From the NCBI GenBank assembly GCA_002105175.1, contig MCGE01000003.1:1685001-1749000 (forward strand): a stretch of 64,000 bases of DNA, read 5' to 3'. Of this stretch, positions 10,217 through 22,884 are shown piece by piece; positions within the stretch are counted from its first letter, which is position 1, and each line of letters opens with the position of its first letter. The translations under genes were made by a program, and so were the position numbers. Source of the stretch: Absidia repens. Lineage: Eukaryota > Mucoromycota > Mucoromycetes > Mucorales > Cunninghamellaceae. The notes beneath the pieces were generated by a model, which saw only the letters and a program-made list of their open reading frames with translations, made no database searches and was not told the DNA's origin.

Positions 10217-11512
10217 ATGTCTATAAAGGCCACAACTAGTATAACTACAAATCCTAACACATCACCACCAGCACACCATCGTGAGCACATCGCAGTCCAG
10301 CTTCCAGAAGTAGTGAGTCAAATACTACGGTATCTCTCACCTTATGATAGCCCCAACCCATCACAGTCCAATAATGTCTTTGCCATCGCCCGAAATACAA
10401 AGCACCTGTACCAATGCTTGTTGATCAATCACCTATGGTATGAATGTGCTCTTCGTCATCTATGGAGACATGTGGTATTTGAAGAGAATGGATCTGGTGC
10501 AGAATCTTTCCGTCAATTTGCCAGCACCTTTGCCAATAAACCAATAACCAATCCCGCGCCCCCATTTTTTCCAATTTCATTTTCATCGCCCATGCACTTG
10601 TCACTCTCCGCCAATTCGTCATCACCATCAGTTGTTGATTCCCCACTTCCATGCAAGACTACAAAAGGTCCCACGTCACCATCCCTATCCACACCTTTAT
10701 CCACACAATCAACACATGAGCAGCCGCCCGAATTGCCCGTCGTATCATTGCCACCGTCTAATGATCTGCACCATAGAAGTCTACGGTCGTTGACACTCCG
10801 CCAAATCAAGGGACGAGACACCACTGCAAGTCTTGCCGCAATAGCCAAGCACGCTACCCACCTCCAACACCTCGAGATATACATAAGTCAATCCGTAACC
10901 AATGAATCACTGACACCGTTTTTCATGCATCATCCAAATCGACTGACCCATTTGTCCCTGGCGGGCTGCCACCGTGTTTCGGACGCTTCCATTTTGGTCT
11001 TGGCACGTCATGTTCCCGATCTGGTACACCTTGATTTGCGTGCGTGCGATATGGTTTCCGATATCAGTCTCACTGCCATTGCAACCTCGTGTCCTCGTTT
11101 GCACCATTTGAATGTAGGCCGCATCCATGAGAAACACCGCATCACCAACCAATCCATTGTCTTGATAGCCCAATCCACACAGGTCGCGGTCCTTGGCTTG
11201 GCCGGTTGTGATATCAGTGACCAAGCCATATTTGCACTTGCTATCCATCGTCGACATGCCTTGAATCGAGTGTCTGTCAACCATTGCACGCGGCTCGCCA
11301 ACCTTGGTATCCAATGCTTGTCCTCATGCTGCCCCAATTTATCCGTATTAGAGCTGAAGGCATGTCCCCGCATCAACGACTGGCGCACCATCGAAGCCTT
11401 GGTAGATCGCAAAGTGTCACTGACGTTGAATCACCACCAAAAACATCAATTCCAGGGATGGAGTAGGCGATATGGCAAAAATAGGGTCACCATTGCGCCT
11501 ATCAAACAATAG
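10217..11512 (+). CDS. F-box/leucine-rich-repeat protein, AMN1-like
   Basis: A single-exon gene of 431 aa. Residues about 25-85 (AVQLPEVVSQILRYLSP, then LINHLWYECALRHLWRHV) look like an F-box or F-box-like segment. From about 195 to 400 there are Amn1-type cysteine-containing LRRs, for example LTHLSLAGCHRVSD, LVHLDLRACDMVSD, AVLGLAGCDISD and LSVLELKACPRIND. In yeast Amn1 antagonises the mitotic exit network and is an F-box adaptor; related proteins are SCF substrate receptors. A Ser/Pro/Thr-rich linker separates the two parts. The family is fairly clear; the exact orthologue and target are not. Confidence 0.8.
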   Translation: MSIKATTSITTNPNTSPPAHHREHIAVQLPEVVSQILRYLSPYDSPNPSQSNNVFAIARNTKHLYQCLLINHLWYECALRHLWRHVVFEENGSGAESFRQFASTFANKPITNPAPPFFPISFSSPMHLSLSANSSSPSVVDSPLPCKTTKGPTSPSLSTPLSTQSTHEQPPELPVVSLPPSNDLHHRSLRSLTLRQIKGRDTTASLAAIAKHATHLQHLEIYISQSVTNESLTPFFMHHPNRLTHLSLAGCHRVSDASILVLARHVPDLVHLDLRACDMVSDISLTAIATSCPRLHHLNVGRIHEKHRITNQSIVLIAQSTQVAVLGLAGCDISDQAIFALAIHRRHALNRVSVNHCTRLANLGIQCLSSCCPNLSVLELKACPRINDWRTIEALVDRKVSLTLNHHQKHQFQGWSRRYGKNRVTIAPIKQ

Positions 11513-11699
11513 GGAAACAAAAAGTATCGTGTCAGTAAGCATCATGGTGATAGACTTCCTTTTTTTTCGGTACCTTTTCATATACCCCATTTCATATTCA
11601 TATACTGTGTATCTTGTAGACAACAATAACCACCACCCATCGTTTATTATATAAAAGCCGAATGTATAAAAAGGACAATAAAATAAAAACACCAATAAA

Positions 11700-11993
11700 C
11701 TAATCTTTTTTCAAGGGATAATGTTGTACTTCCACAGGTTGATCTTTTCGAATGATGCAAATTTGAAGGTTGTCACCGGTATAAATATCACGTTCAGTGG
11801 CAGAGGTAAACGCATCCTTGACGATCCTCAACACTTCATCTAATTCCAAAGGTGCTTTTGATACATTTTGTTGGTTTTTGCGGTTCACCTATCATTGCAA
11901 AAAGTAAATAACAGTGAGTCGAATGAAAAAGAGAATGAAGGGTAGTTCTTTAAAGTAAATCAAAGTGATAATTTTTGTCATACACACTTCGTA

Positions 11994-12028
<35 letters not shown>

Positions 12029-12861
12029 TATGAACTGTACCTGGTTATCGAGAAATGGTTGAATCAAAGCAGAAGCAGATCCAGATGCCCGAGCCAATTC
12101 ACGTTCGTATGATCCAATAGCATCATAGCAGTACACGCCACCTTCACCTAATGATTCAGTAAAAAGAAAGGGTGAGTATGATAGACAGATAGCTAATTAC
12201 GTGCGCCCTGATCCTTGTCCGGCATTTACATCTTAAGCGCCGGTGAAGGCTACCTGTATCCGCGGTTTTCCTGTTCCATGATTCATTCACTTACCATTGT
12301 CATCCACACCCCCCAAAACACAGAAGGCATAGTAGGGGAAGAATCGGCGTTGATATAAGGTATTTGAGAGCATTTGAGCTAGAGCATCGCAAGACATATT
12401 CTTATCGTGTGCAAATTTGTACCACTACAATGACAACGCATAAATAATAATCAGTCAAATAGTGTATAAAATCGCTGCATTCTGTTTGACAATATTACCT
12501 TCATGCGTTGTTCGAGCACCTTCTTCAAAGTCAAGCCATCTGCATGGAAGCCATTCATAGCAATCACTGAAGTGTCTGACAAAACATATGCCTTGGGAGA
12601 TGTTCGTGAGTTGATGCTGTAACCAGTACTTTGTCTTGTGTCGGCAGCAATCACACAGAAGTCCTTGCCAGCGACAGCTACACTAGTTCTATATAAAGGT
12701 ATAAAAACAAGTAATTGGTTAGTTAGAGTAGAAGAAATGGAACAACCGTACGTGTTGCCGAATTGACTTTTGATCACTAACCCTCCATTATCGTCATAAG
12801 GTTCAAATCGATGTTCAATAGGAACGGACATTCCATCGTGTGGCTCGGATGCAGCAATCAT
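11700..12861 (-). CDS. PRE7: 20S proteasome subunit beta-6
   Basis: A non-catalytic beta-ring subunit of the 20S proteasome (PSMB1/Pre7). Exons on the minus strand: 12861-12782, 12688-12499, 12424-12295, 12147-12041 and 11888-11700, giving 231 aa. Recognisable landmarks are [71 protein letters not shown] and the C-terminal [13 protein letters not shown], which is highly typical of beta-6. The first donor is GTTAGT rather than GTAAGT. Intron 4 contains a 31-base homopolymer (11997-12027). Confidence 0.95.
11997..12027. repeat. 31-base poly-T (poly-A on the gene strand) in a PRE7 intron
   Basis: An uninterrupted T run inside an intron of PRE7. Its exact length is unreliable in most sequencing methods. 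Confidence 0.9.
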
Positions 12862-13251
12862 AATTTTTATGTGTTAAAAAAAAAAGAGAGAGAGAGAGAG
12901 AAATAAAAAGGAGAAGCTTGTCATGACGCGTCCTAGCCAATCACCAATCTGTTTCAAACACCGCTTCTGAATTTTGCAAAAAAAGGTAAACCCAACCTCC
13001 CCCCAGCCAAATGTCCACTACAACATTTGACTTCTGCTTTCCTCTGTTCCAATGCCAAAAGCGCACACATTCACATTCATCATCATTGTAAAATATATAT
13101 TGTGACAAACAATCTTTGTTTCTTTATTATATTACATCGATGGTTTTTGTTTGTTTTTACACATAATTTCAATTTCAATAGCTAAAAAATAACACTAAAT
13201 ACAATAAAAACTAACTAATCAATTGAAACGGAATGACAATCCATAAGCAAT
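12862..13251. other. Spacer between PRE7 and MDH1
   Basis: It holds a (GA)n run at about 12882-12901, the PRE7 promoter side, and the 3' region of MDH1 with reversed AATAAA-like signals. No gene is seen. Confidence 0.5.
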
Positions 13252-14698
13252 CTAGAAGGCAGCACCCTTGGCAATGTTCTTCTTGAGTTCAGGGAGAGCA
13301 GCATCGATCAACTTTTGTTCGTATTCAGAGATTTCACCGAGACCGTGGATCTATGTAGACAAAAAGTAATAAAGATGAATAAAAACGAAATTGTAACCTC
13401 CCCATTCACCCATCATCCATTTTCTTTTTTTAAAAATAATTTACCTTTTCAGCACCTTCGGGACCCAATTCAACAAGAGTGGAGAAGTATTCAACACCTT
13501 CCTTGGCGAAGACATCGGACTTGACGAAAGTAGGTTCAACGACACCCTTCTTACCACCGACGGTAGCTTCCAAGACAGAGTTGGCGAAACGGGCACCAGC
13601 GAAAGCCATGGACAAAGTAGCGGAACCGGTACCATCCTTAGCCTTGACAACTTCGTCACCACCGAATTGGATACGGTGAGTAAGGGCATCCAATTCTTCC
13701 TTGGTGAAGTCGAAACCAGTTTGAGACAAGAGAGGGACAATGGTAACACCAGAGTGACCACCGACAACGGTGACCTTAACATCCTTGGGGTCCTTGTTCT
13801 TGACTTCAGCAACGAAGCGAGAGGCACGGACAACATCCAAAGTGGTGACACCATAGAGACGCTTGGGGTCATACACACCAGCCTTCTTCAACACTTCGGC
13901 GAAGATGGGGACGGTAGAGTTGACAGGGTTGGAGATGATGAGGATGTGAGCCTTGGGGCAGTGCCTAGATAATAAATAAGAATAATAATAATTAAAAATT
14001 TTCAAGTCAGTTCATGGAAGGATTGCCATATCGTTTTCATGTGATAGCCACCGTTCTTCCGCCTTCTCCTTCTCCCCCCAATCCATCTAGTATCCCTCTC
14101 TTCATTTTAAATGATAAAAAGTAACACTTACTTGGCAGCAGCTTCGGCAAGACCTTGGACAATGGAGGCGTTGGTGTTGAACAAGTCATCACGGGTCATA
14201 CCAGGCTTACGGGGAACACCAGCGGGGATGACAACAACGTGGGCATCCTTGAGAGCAGCTTCCAAACCATTGTTGGCGGCAGTGTGACCAGTGACCTATC
14301 ATAGAGCATGGCAATTGAGTAAACGCGTTCACATATCACTATGTTCTCTACAATCTTTTATCATCAGGTTTTTTTTTTTTTTTACATACCTTGGAGTTGG
14401 TGTTGATGTGACTAGAAAAGACCAATAAAAAGAGAAGTTAAAACATACTATTGAGTTTCATGTTTCAGAATATATATGATATTGCTTTGCTTTACCTCAA
14501 GTCAGCGGCAACACCGGGAGTGTTGACGATATCGTAAAGAGCCAAGTTGGTGACATGAGGGTTTTCCTTCAACAACAAAGAGAGGGGTTGACCAATACCA
14601 CCAGCGGCACCGAGAACGGCAACCTTGGAGAGGTTAGCAGCAGAGGTAGAGAAAGCACGCTTGGCGGCAAAAGCAGTGGCACGGGTAGCAGCGAACAT
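13252..14698 (-). CDS. MDH1: Malate dehydrogenase, mitochondrial
   Basis: The TCA-cycle NAD-dependent enzyme interconverting malate and oxaloacetate in the matrix. Exons on the minus strand: 14698-14496, 14411-14390 (22 nt), 14295-14132, 13964-13445 and 13350-13252, giving 335 aa. An arginine/alanine-rich presequence ([16 protein letters not shown]) is followed by the Rossmann motif [13 protein letters not shown]. Later come [26 protein letters not shown], and the catalytic His in [12 protein letters not shown]. The exact length, the presequence and the strongly biased codon use all fit a highly expressed mitochondrial MDH rather than the cytosolic or peroxisomal form. Confidence 0.96.
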
Positions 14699-15741
14699 GA
14701 TGATGGATTGATATAAAAAAGTGTTGAGAAAAAAGAAGAGAAATAAAAAAAATATTATGACACACCCGCTCCCTTTTAGACTTTTTTTTTTTTTTTTGGT
14801 TGCTGGGCGAGAAAAAAAAATCGACCACCCATGTCTCACAGTCACTCCTGTCCGTCGGAGATACAACAAGCCGGTTTATCGTTTTTGCTTTGTAAGTCAG
14901 TATCTGATTTTAATCTGATGTGCATACCCAACAGTGATGATTGGACTGGAAAAAAAACTGGCTTTGGAATATTTGTCACTTCACTTTTATGGAAGAACCC
15001 TTCTCTAGAAAATGAAGTAAAAATCTATGCACTTGACATGAGCCATCATATGCATATTACCTTGTAACTCTATTGTAAGGAATATCGCTGCGAAAATTTT
15101 ATTCTTCCCTTAATTCTACCTTGACATGTAGCCACCTCCTTCATGGAGGATTGGGAGTGTCCCAAACTTTAAAGACAGAATAAATACCACAACCCTGCCT
15201 GAAAGAATTCTTTTGAGGCAAGAAAATACAATAATGGATCTTCACAATTTTATTATTTTGTGCGTGTGTGGGGGGAGGCACATGAATTTTGGCCCATTAC
15301 CACCCGCACAAAAAAGTTTTTCCGGTGTAAAGCTTGGAGAAACATTTTTCGAATTTTGACCGAGCTTTCCGCAGAAAATAAAAAGCATCCAAAGTTAGAT
15401 GAAATCCGGTAAATCTTTTTTAATCCAAATGGCGTTCCTTTAGCAATAAATAATAAATAAAGCATTGGTATATTTGGCCATCATGACCTTCATAAAGCAT
15501 GCCCGAGTCAAAAAATCTTGGATCAGGGGTTCATTCGTCAATCAAACTACTTCTCCAAGCTGGAATTTTCTAAATAATGATTTCCCCCTTTTTTTCCTTT
15601 GACATGAGCTCCATTGTGTCAATTTCATAAATCACAATGCAAAAACAAACTAGATCATCAACTTTTCAAGGCAAAGAAAGACGATACTGCAATATAAATG
15701 TCATAATAAAAAAGATTCTTTATTTCAAGAAAAAACTACAA
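14699..15741. other. Intergenic between MDH1 and the PfkB kinase gene
   Basis: The MDH1 promoter side has T/C tracts. The remainder is AT-rich, with two short open frames (14831-15067 plus, 15253-15465 minus) that lack domain motifs and splice partners. I do not call a gene. Confidence 0.45.
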
Positions 15742-17221
15742 CTAATAAATGATAGCACAGCTACAGCAAGTAAATATACATAATCTACAATAAAGGTCTT
15801 GACCAATAGAAGGACTAACCGCAAGGTCCGATTGCAAAGTTCGTACAGCCGCCCGTTGCCCATTTTGAATGATTTGTTGCCAGATAGTCATGTCTTCAGT
15901 GAACGGATCCTGTAGTAAATTTGCCAAAACCGCACCCACAAAACTGGAAAACCCCGCCCCCAGAAAAGATTGATGCAAATGATGGGTCAATATGCGAAAC
16001 TTTACCCCTTCCTGTTCTCCAGCCCCCCGCTCACCCCTCTTCCTTTTTCCTTACCTATCACCAGCACCGGTTACACTTTTAACAGTAGTTGGATCCAAAA
16101 CTTCAGGGGAGAAATATTTCGCCGTTCTTTGTTGTGGAGATGATGTAGACGACGGACATACATAGACACATCCATATTCACCCAGCTTCAAAATGACTTG
16201 AGGGATATAATGCGATAAATACAATGCATTGTATAAGGATTCATGGGCTAAAGGAGGGGCATTGGCGGGTAACGATGTGTGGTGTGGTATTTTGAGTGCT
16301 GCTCCAAATCTTGTCTTTGCTCGATCCACCATCATTTCCAGTTCATATTGATTTGGTGATGTATATCGAATAGCACCCAATGATACCGTTTGTGTTGATT
16401 CATCAAATAATTTCAAAGACTTTGGTATAGAGGTAGGTTCAAAGAAGGCTAAAATCATAATGAGTTGAGCGGTTCTTGTTTTGCTTAGATGACTAACTGT
16501 ATAAATATGTATTACCTGGGACACCAAATGATTGACAAGTAGCAGCTACAGTTTCCATTGCTTTCGCTGTAATATTTCCATCAAAACAAACGAGGGAAGG
16601 TCGGTGCCTGGTAAACACTTCACGCAACTAATGATCATTTTGATGAATACTACTATGCGCAGCTGGGAGGGGTGGGGTATAATGTTTTCTTACCTGTGCA
16701 TAATTCATAGAATCAAAAATATCCATATCAGCAACAGCACTAATTAGTTGACCGTCATGGTCATGAAAAGCATTGTATACCTTTTACAAAAGAATAATGA
16801 AAAAAATTGTTGAGTACTTGAAAAAATATACATCACATAACGATATATGATTTCGTCTTACCGCGGTTCCTTGAGAAGGAATAGTATCGATCAAGGACGT
16901 GTTCATTCCCATATGCTTCATACCCTGACGTAGGGTAGAGCCTGCTAAATCATCGCCAGTGGCCGAGAACATTAAAGAAGGAGCTCCTGTCCGCATAGCT
17001 GCTTCACAAACATTACGACCGACGCCACCTAGAGTTTGCCGAACCTTGCCAGGAGTGGAGGTATGCAGTAATGACTGAAAACTAGTACCCTGTGATGCAG
17101 TGGCAGTAATATCTAAGGCAACGCCGCCAATTACTAGAAGCTATAATAAGAAATAAATTGTGAATTTTTCGTTCGAACTATACTATATAATAATAGAATT
17201 ATTTACCGGACGTTGAAGCAT
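15742..17221 (-). CDS. PfkB-family carbohydrate kinase, pseudouridine-kinase-like
   Basis: A ribokinase-fold sugar/nucleoside kinase. Exons on the minus strand: 17221-17207 (15 nt), 17140-16862, 16780-16694, 16627-16516, 16448-16055 and 15943-15742, giving 362 aa. It starts MLQRPLLVIGGVALDITA. The motif TLGGVGRNVCEAAMRTG near residue 50 is the form typical of pseudouridine kinases (PsuK/YeiC). The C-terminal signature SVTGAGDSFVGAV carries the catalytic Asp of PfkB kinases. In many fungi this domain is fused to a pseudouridine-5'-phosphate glycosidase; here I see only the kinase. The last 15 residues are unusual (cysteine-rich CRLCIFTCCSC). Substrate assignment is inference. Confidence 0.85.
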
Positions 17222-17714
17222 ATTTTTGCAAAAGAGAAAAAAGAGGAAGTGGGAAAATAAACCAATGGAAACGGTCTTTAAATTTAAAGCTTTCCCCATT
17301 TTTTTTCCCTCTCCAAGCTCGTTATTGATTTTCATTTTTGGGCGAAGGCGTTATTACCTTTCCCTTTTCTTTCCTTCTTTCATCTATTTTAAAGCATCTT
17401 TTTTACCCTTTCACTTATTTCTTACTCCCTTTATTACACTTTTCCTTTATCCCTTTTTTATTTTTATTTTATTTATTTTCTTTTTTATCACTTCTGTCTC
17501 CCCAACCTTTTTCTTTCTCATCATATCCCCAAAAATAAAAGCTTTACTCTCTTGCTTCAATCCACCACTATCACCTTTAGACTCTTTACCTACCTACAAT
17601 CTACAATAAACCGTAAGTATTAAAATAAAAACAAAAAAAAAGCGAATTGATCAGTATATTGTGTTCACTCTAATAGGTTTCTTTCTTTCTATTAAAGCCA
17701 TATAGAATACGACT
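17222..17714. promoter_or_regulatory. Divergent promoter region (PfkB kinase / B56 subunit)
   Basis: This 0.5-kb spacer separates two divergent genes. The half next to the plus-strand gene is almost pure T/C (about 17280-17600), as in other promoters of this window. The stretch at 17609-17700 (GTAAGT-like donor and TTTCTATTAAAG-like 3' end) may be a 5' UTR intron. No coding gene is called; open frames through the T/C tract are compositional. Confidence 0.5.
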
Positions 17715-20557
17715 ATGGTCAATCCAGCTACCCCATCAAATCATCAATCAACACCATCAACACCACCGCCACCACCAACATCAGCTGCTCCTGCATCTCC
17801 ATCAGCTGCACCATCAATTGTCGTAGTCAATACGGAAACTCATCATGATATGGTAAGCTAATCGCCTGCTTTTTATATTCCTCTTGATCTATATCTAAAT
17901 TCTCTCTTTCTTTTCCCTTTCTCCTTTGTTTTACCGTAGAGTAAATCTCGACCCACAGGTAGTGTCTCTTTTATGCATAATGGAGGAGGAGGCGGTGGTA
18001 AATCAACAGAACGTGATATTCCCAAAACAGGTGCCTTGAACCGACTTAAAAATGCGCCCAAAGACCAAATACCTATCAGCAAAGCACCTCGCCGACAAAA
18101 ATCCTCTCGATTCTATGTTACTGAAAAGGTTCAGTTGGAACGATCTCCTGCTTTTCATGGTAAGACTATGACACTGAAAGCAACAAGGTTGGATTGATGA
18201 CTAAAGGATCTTTGTTTATATATATTTATGTGTGTGTGTGTATGTGTATGTGTGTTTTATATAGAGGTGCCTCCCCATTTACGTCAAGACCTATTCATAC
18301 AAAAGATTCGACAATGCACGGTGATCTTCGACTTTAGTGATGCGTCTGCTGAACTCAATGAAAAGGAAATCAAACGAAGTACTTTGCAGGAAATTTTGGA
18401 ATATATTATTATGAACCGTGGTGTTTTGACGGAAGCTGTGTATTCTGAAATCACTAACATGGTAAGAAATAAAAAGGAAGTGGGTATGGGTGGAAGCATA
18501 GGATTACAGTGAAGAAGAAAAAACTACTAAATTTGGGTGTTGGTAACTAATTGAAATCTTCATAGTTTATCATCAATCTATTCCGACCCATTCCTCCTCA
18601 AGTGAACCCTGTTGGTGATGCGTTTGATCCTGAAGAAGACGAACCTGTTTTAGAACTCGCATGGCCTCATTTACAGATCGTTTACGAATTCTTCCTTCGA
18701 TTTCTGGAATCTCCTGAATTCAACATCAATTATGCCAAGAAATATATAGACCACAAGTTTATTCATCAGGTAAGAAGCAATATGACACTAGTTGCTTGCT
18801 TAGGACATGGACAAGGGGAGAGAGGAAAGAGGAGAAGGCGGAAGCAGTGAGACAAAAAAAAAATACAATGATATGGATTTAACTGGTTTTCTATTTATTT
18901 TATAGTTGCTTGATTTGTTTGATAGTGAAGACCCACGTGAACGAGATTTCTTAAAAACAACCCTCCACCGAATATACGGGAAATTCCTTAACTTGCGTGC
19001 TTTTATTCGAAGATCAATCAACAACATATTTTTCCAATTTATCTACGAAACTGAACGACATAACGGGATAGCGGAACTATTGGAAATTCTAGGCAGTATC
19101 ATCAATGGATTCGCATTACCACTCAAGGACGAACACAAAATCTTTTTGACGCGGGTTTTAATTCCACTTCACAAGGCGAAATCTTTGGCTCTTTATCATC
19201 CTCAGTTGGCTTACTGTGTCGTACAATTCTTAGAAAAAGATCAGGCTTTGACGGAAGAGGTAAAACAATAGGAAGGCGAAAGAGAAAGCGGGAAAAAATA
19301 TAGTATTGGTATACTAATAGGGATTTTGTTTATTGTTATGATTGTAGGTGGTGATGGGATTATTCCGTTACTGGCCCAAGGTGAATAGTCCAAAAGAGGT
19401 CATGTTCCTGAACGAAATTGAAGAAATCTTGGACATTATTGACGTTAGGGAATTTCAACGGATCATGGTGCCTCTTTTTACAAAACTCGGTCAATGCGTG
19501 TCTAGCTCTCATTTCCAAGTAAGTAAAAAAAATAAAGAATATTATAATATAAAAGATGTGATTGCTGATCGACGAATTCCTTTTTCTACCTCAAGGTGGC
19601 GGAACGATCCCTTTATTATTGGAACAACGATTACATTGTCAGTCTAATTGCAGAAAATATTCAAGTCATTATGCCTATTGTATTCCCAGCACTTTATCGA
19701 ACGTCAAAAACGCATTGGAATAAGACTATTCTCGGACTGGTGTATACAGCATTGAAACTATGTATGGATATCAACCCTGTCATCTTTGACGAATGCGCAA
19801 ATCAGTACAAAACACAACGGCAGCTGTAAGTGTATCAAATGAATGTAAACAAATATCTAGCTGGTCATGAATACTTATTATATTTTATCTGCGTATACTT
19901 TATAGAGAACGAAAACGACAAAAGGATAGGGAAGACAACTGGAGACTGTTAAAGGAAAAAACGAAAGCTGCACCTATTTTACGATCATCATCACCATCAT
20001 CGTCAGGCTATTCTTTCCCTCCCAAGTCAGGTAAGTAACAAAAGAAAAAGAGCACAATACTGCCAATCAGGCTCTATTTTAATACAACTAACGCTCTCAT
20101 CATTTTATATTTCAATATATTTCTAGACCATTATAATTATACCATGGATATGGATGACGATGATGATGACGATGACGATGAAGAACAAGATGAAACAGAT
20201 CCAAACCAATCGGAAGCCGTTGAACATACTGAACAGCATGATGATATACATCCGGATATGGTAAGTAAATAAAAGACAATAGAAAGCACGAATCACTTCT
20301 ATTTTCTCACTTCCTTCACCTGTAGCAACAATTTGAACCCGATCCTCAACAGTTCCAACAGTTTAGACGTAAAAGTATTATCCCCTTGGACGAAATGGTA
20401 AGAAAAATCGACGTGTATCGTCTTTTAATGAACATACATCAGTCTCATTTTTTCATCTTCGTTTTAGGTATACGATGAATTGACTCGACATGTCAGTTTG
20501 GATGACGTTTTAAATCAAGCGCCGGGCACACCTTCCAGTGATGGCGATATTCCATGA
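17715..20557 (+). CDS. RTS1: Protein phosphatase 2A regulatory subunit, B56 (B') family
   Basis: A substrate-targeting subunit of heterotrimeric PP2A, with roles in chromosome cohesion, stress and cell-cycle control. Eleven exons: 17715-17852, 17940-18159, 18265-18461, 18566-18769, 18906-19259, 19348-19518, 19596-19825, 19906-20030, 20127-20260, 20326-20397 and 20468-20557, giving 644 aa. The core B56 HEAT-like domain runs from about residue 120 to 490 and includes [67 protein letters not shown] and [14 protein letters not shown]. The N-terminus is Pro/Ser/Thr-rich and disordered. The C-terminal tail holds an Asp/Glu run ([11 protein letters not shown]). Intron 2 contains a TG-rich microsatellite near 18228-18256. 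Confidence 0.95.
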
Positions 20558-21229
20558 ACACTTCAATTTCCCCTCATTTCCGAAAGTTCGCTTGTGCTTT
20601 CTTTTTATTACCATCCTTCTTTTTATCTGTATTCATTCTGTGTCTTTAGTTTATTACCAACCATCGAATTCCATTTTTTTATACACCTTTATCTTTCGTA
20701 GCTATTCTTCTTCCGTTTTTTATCGCTTCAATAAAAACCTCATTATATTTATCAAACTTTGTCTTGATCTTCCATTGATACGTTGTCGTAGTGAATTTTT
20801 TAGGGTGGGGCAAATCAGGCTCATAAGGGTCTTCTCCTGATTTAAACTTTTAGGTGGATTATGATTTGGACGGACTGGATTTGAACTGGCATGATTGATA
20901 TCTGTTCAATCTTTCCACATGACCGGCAAAATATTTTCCAACATGTAATCGACAAAAGAAAGTTTAACTTTCCCCACTTTTACACGCTGATGGGTAAAAA
21001 AGAATTACTTAATCTTTTTTATTTTTTTCCCTCAAAACATTGATCAGAATTGTTTTAACATAAGTGGATTCACACTGAATTCACAGTAGCGACAAAAGTC
21101 TCCCACACCATCCAACCTTCTTTTTATTTATTTCTTGATCTGAAAAGGACTATAAATATGGTTTCTTTTCTTTATTTTCTCTTTTTTATAATCATATTTA
21201 AATAACTTAAAAACTCAAAATCAAATAAA
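20558..21229. other. Intergenic
   Basis: The RTS1 3' side has AATAAAAAC near 20731. The promoter side of the next gene has a TATAAATA-like box near 21152 followed by a T-rich tract. No gene is seen. Confidence 0.5.
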
Positions 21230-22884
21230 ATGGCTCCCAATACTGTTGAAGAAAGAACCCTTTCCGATGAAGAATTACGCAACTTTAACTTGAAGGAACT
21301 CGTTAGTCAACAAGGCGATTACACCATTTTCCCCGATGTTCAGGTATGAACCCCACAAAAAAAAAAAATGCCGCCGCCTGAGTTTTAAAAACATCAGGGC
21401 TCCTATTCACCTTTTTCTCGCTTTTTAGTATCCTCCTTTGGAACCTTTTGAACATGATGACCCCGGAAAACGGGCCGATCCTACCATGGCTTCTCTTTTC
21501 GAAAAAGCTACCAAGGTTGAAAAGGTGACACCTAAGCTGGGAACTATTCTCTATGGCCTTCAGCTTTCTGAATTGACAGAACAACAAAAAAGTGACCTTG
21601 CTCTTCTTGCCGCGATTCGTGGTGTCGTCTTCTTCAAGTCTCAAACTATCACTCCCTATGAATTGGTAAAGCTTGGTGAGCACTATGGTCCCTTGTAAGT
21701 TGAAAAAAAAAGATAACCAAGAAGCATATATATATGTAGAAGATATTCATGATATTCAAAACTCATTCCTCTCTTAATATGTACGTTCAGGCATATTCAT
21801 AATGCTTTTGGTCATCCTCCCCACTTCCCTGAACTCTCAACTATCTACTACGATCGCAAGTCGGCTGTTCTCCAAAACAAGTTCCGATATTATCGTTCTA
21901 GTGACAGTTGGCATACGGATATCTCTTTTGAGTAAGTATATGAAACTCCTGAAAAATCCGTCCGTGCCCATCATACTCACCACACAGTTTTTTGTTTCTA
22001 TATTTTTAGGGCTCAGCCTGGTAGCATTTCCATTTTGAAATTGGACACCATCCCACCCGTTGGAGGAGATACTAGTTTTGCTGATGGTTACGCTGCTTAT
22101 GACAAGCTCACCCCCAAGATGCAACAAATTGTGGGTAAGTATTTCTTTTTTGTTTGTTAGATGGTGGATGAGGGACGGGGGAATAGGAAGGAATGGGATA
22201 CACTAATACAAGGAAAAAGAAAATTCTCACACAAATACTGCTTTTTTTTCGCTATGTAGATGGTCTTTCGGTAGTCCATACTGGTGAATACCATAAGAAG
22301 TTGGCAGCTGCGAAAGGAACCCCAGTACGTCGGCCTTTCATTGATCATGAACATCCATTGGTGCGTACCCATCCTATCACTGGTATGAAGTCTCTCTTTA
22401 TGTCACCTATCTTCGCGTCTCATATCGTTGGGCTTTCCGAGCATGAATCTGATGCCATTTTGAAGCTTCTCAATGATCATCTTATTGGTGGACACGACTT
22501 CCAAGTAAGATATAAATGGGATGAAGATGATGTGGCCTTCTGGTAAGTGCATGCAATCCCTCGCCTCCGCATTTTCGGATTCAATTACTGACTGGATTTC
22601 TTTTTACTCTGGAAAACGTAGGGACAATCGTTGCACAGCTCATAACGCTACCATTGACTACTTTGACGAAGGTTTACGTAAGTTGGGGGATCTTTTTTTC
22701 ACCTTTTTGTTGAAGAAAGGAAATTAGAATGCTGGTGTATTCGATATTGATGGAATTTTTCTCAACTGTTTTTTATGCAGGCCATGGCTACCGTGTGACA
22801 GCTCAAGGTGAACGTCCTTACTTTGACCCCAATAGCAAGTCTCGTTACGAAACCGAACAAGAAAAGACGAAACTGGAAAACTAG
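21230..22884 (+). CDS. TfdA/TauD-family Fe(II)/2-oxoglutarate dioxygenase, Jlp1-like
   Basis: A non-haem iron oxygenase related to taurine/sulfonate dioxygenases (yeast Jlp1), which release sulfite from sulfonates as a sulfur source. Exons: 21230-21343, 21429-21694, 21791-21931, 22010-22134, 22260-22542, 22622-22677 and 22781-22884, giving 362 aa. The iron triad is visible: His168 and Asp170 in SWHTD, and His317 in RCTAHNAT. A downstream arginine (near 333) can bind 2-oxoglutarate. GAHYGPLHIHN-like and HPLVRTHPITGMKSLF motifs are typical of the Jlp1 group. The substrate (taurine, other sulfonates or alkyl sulfates) cannot be decided from sequence. Confidence 0.9.

Noticed and set aside
17226..17609. 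A Phe/Ser/Leu-rich frame of 127 codons
   Set aside because: Reads through the T/C-rich promoter tract of the B56 gene; low complexity explains it.
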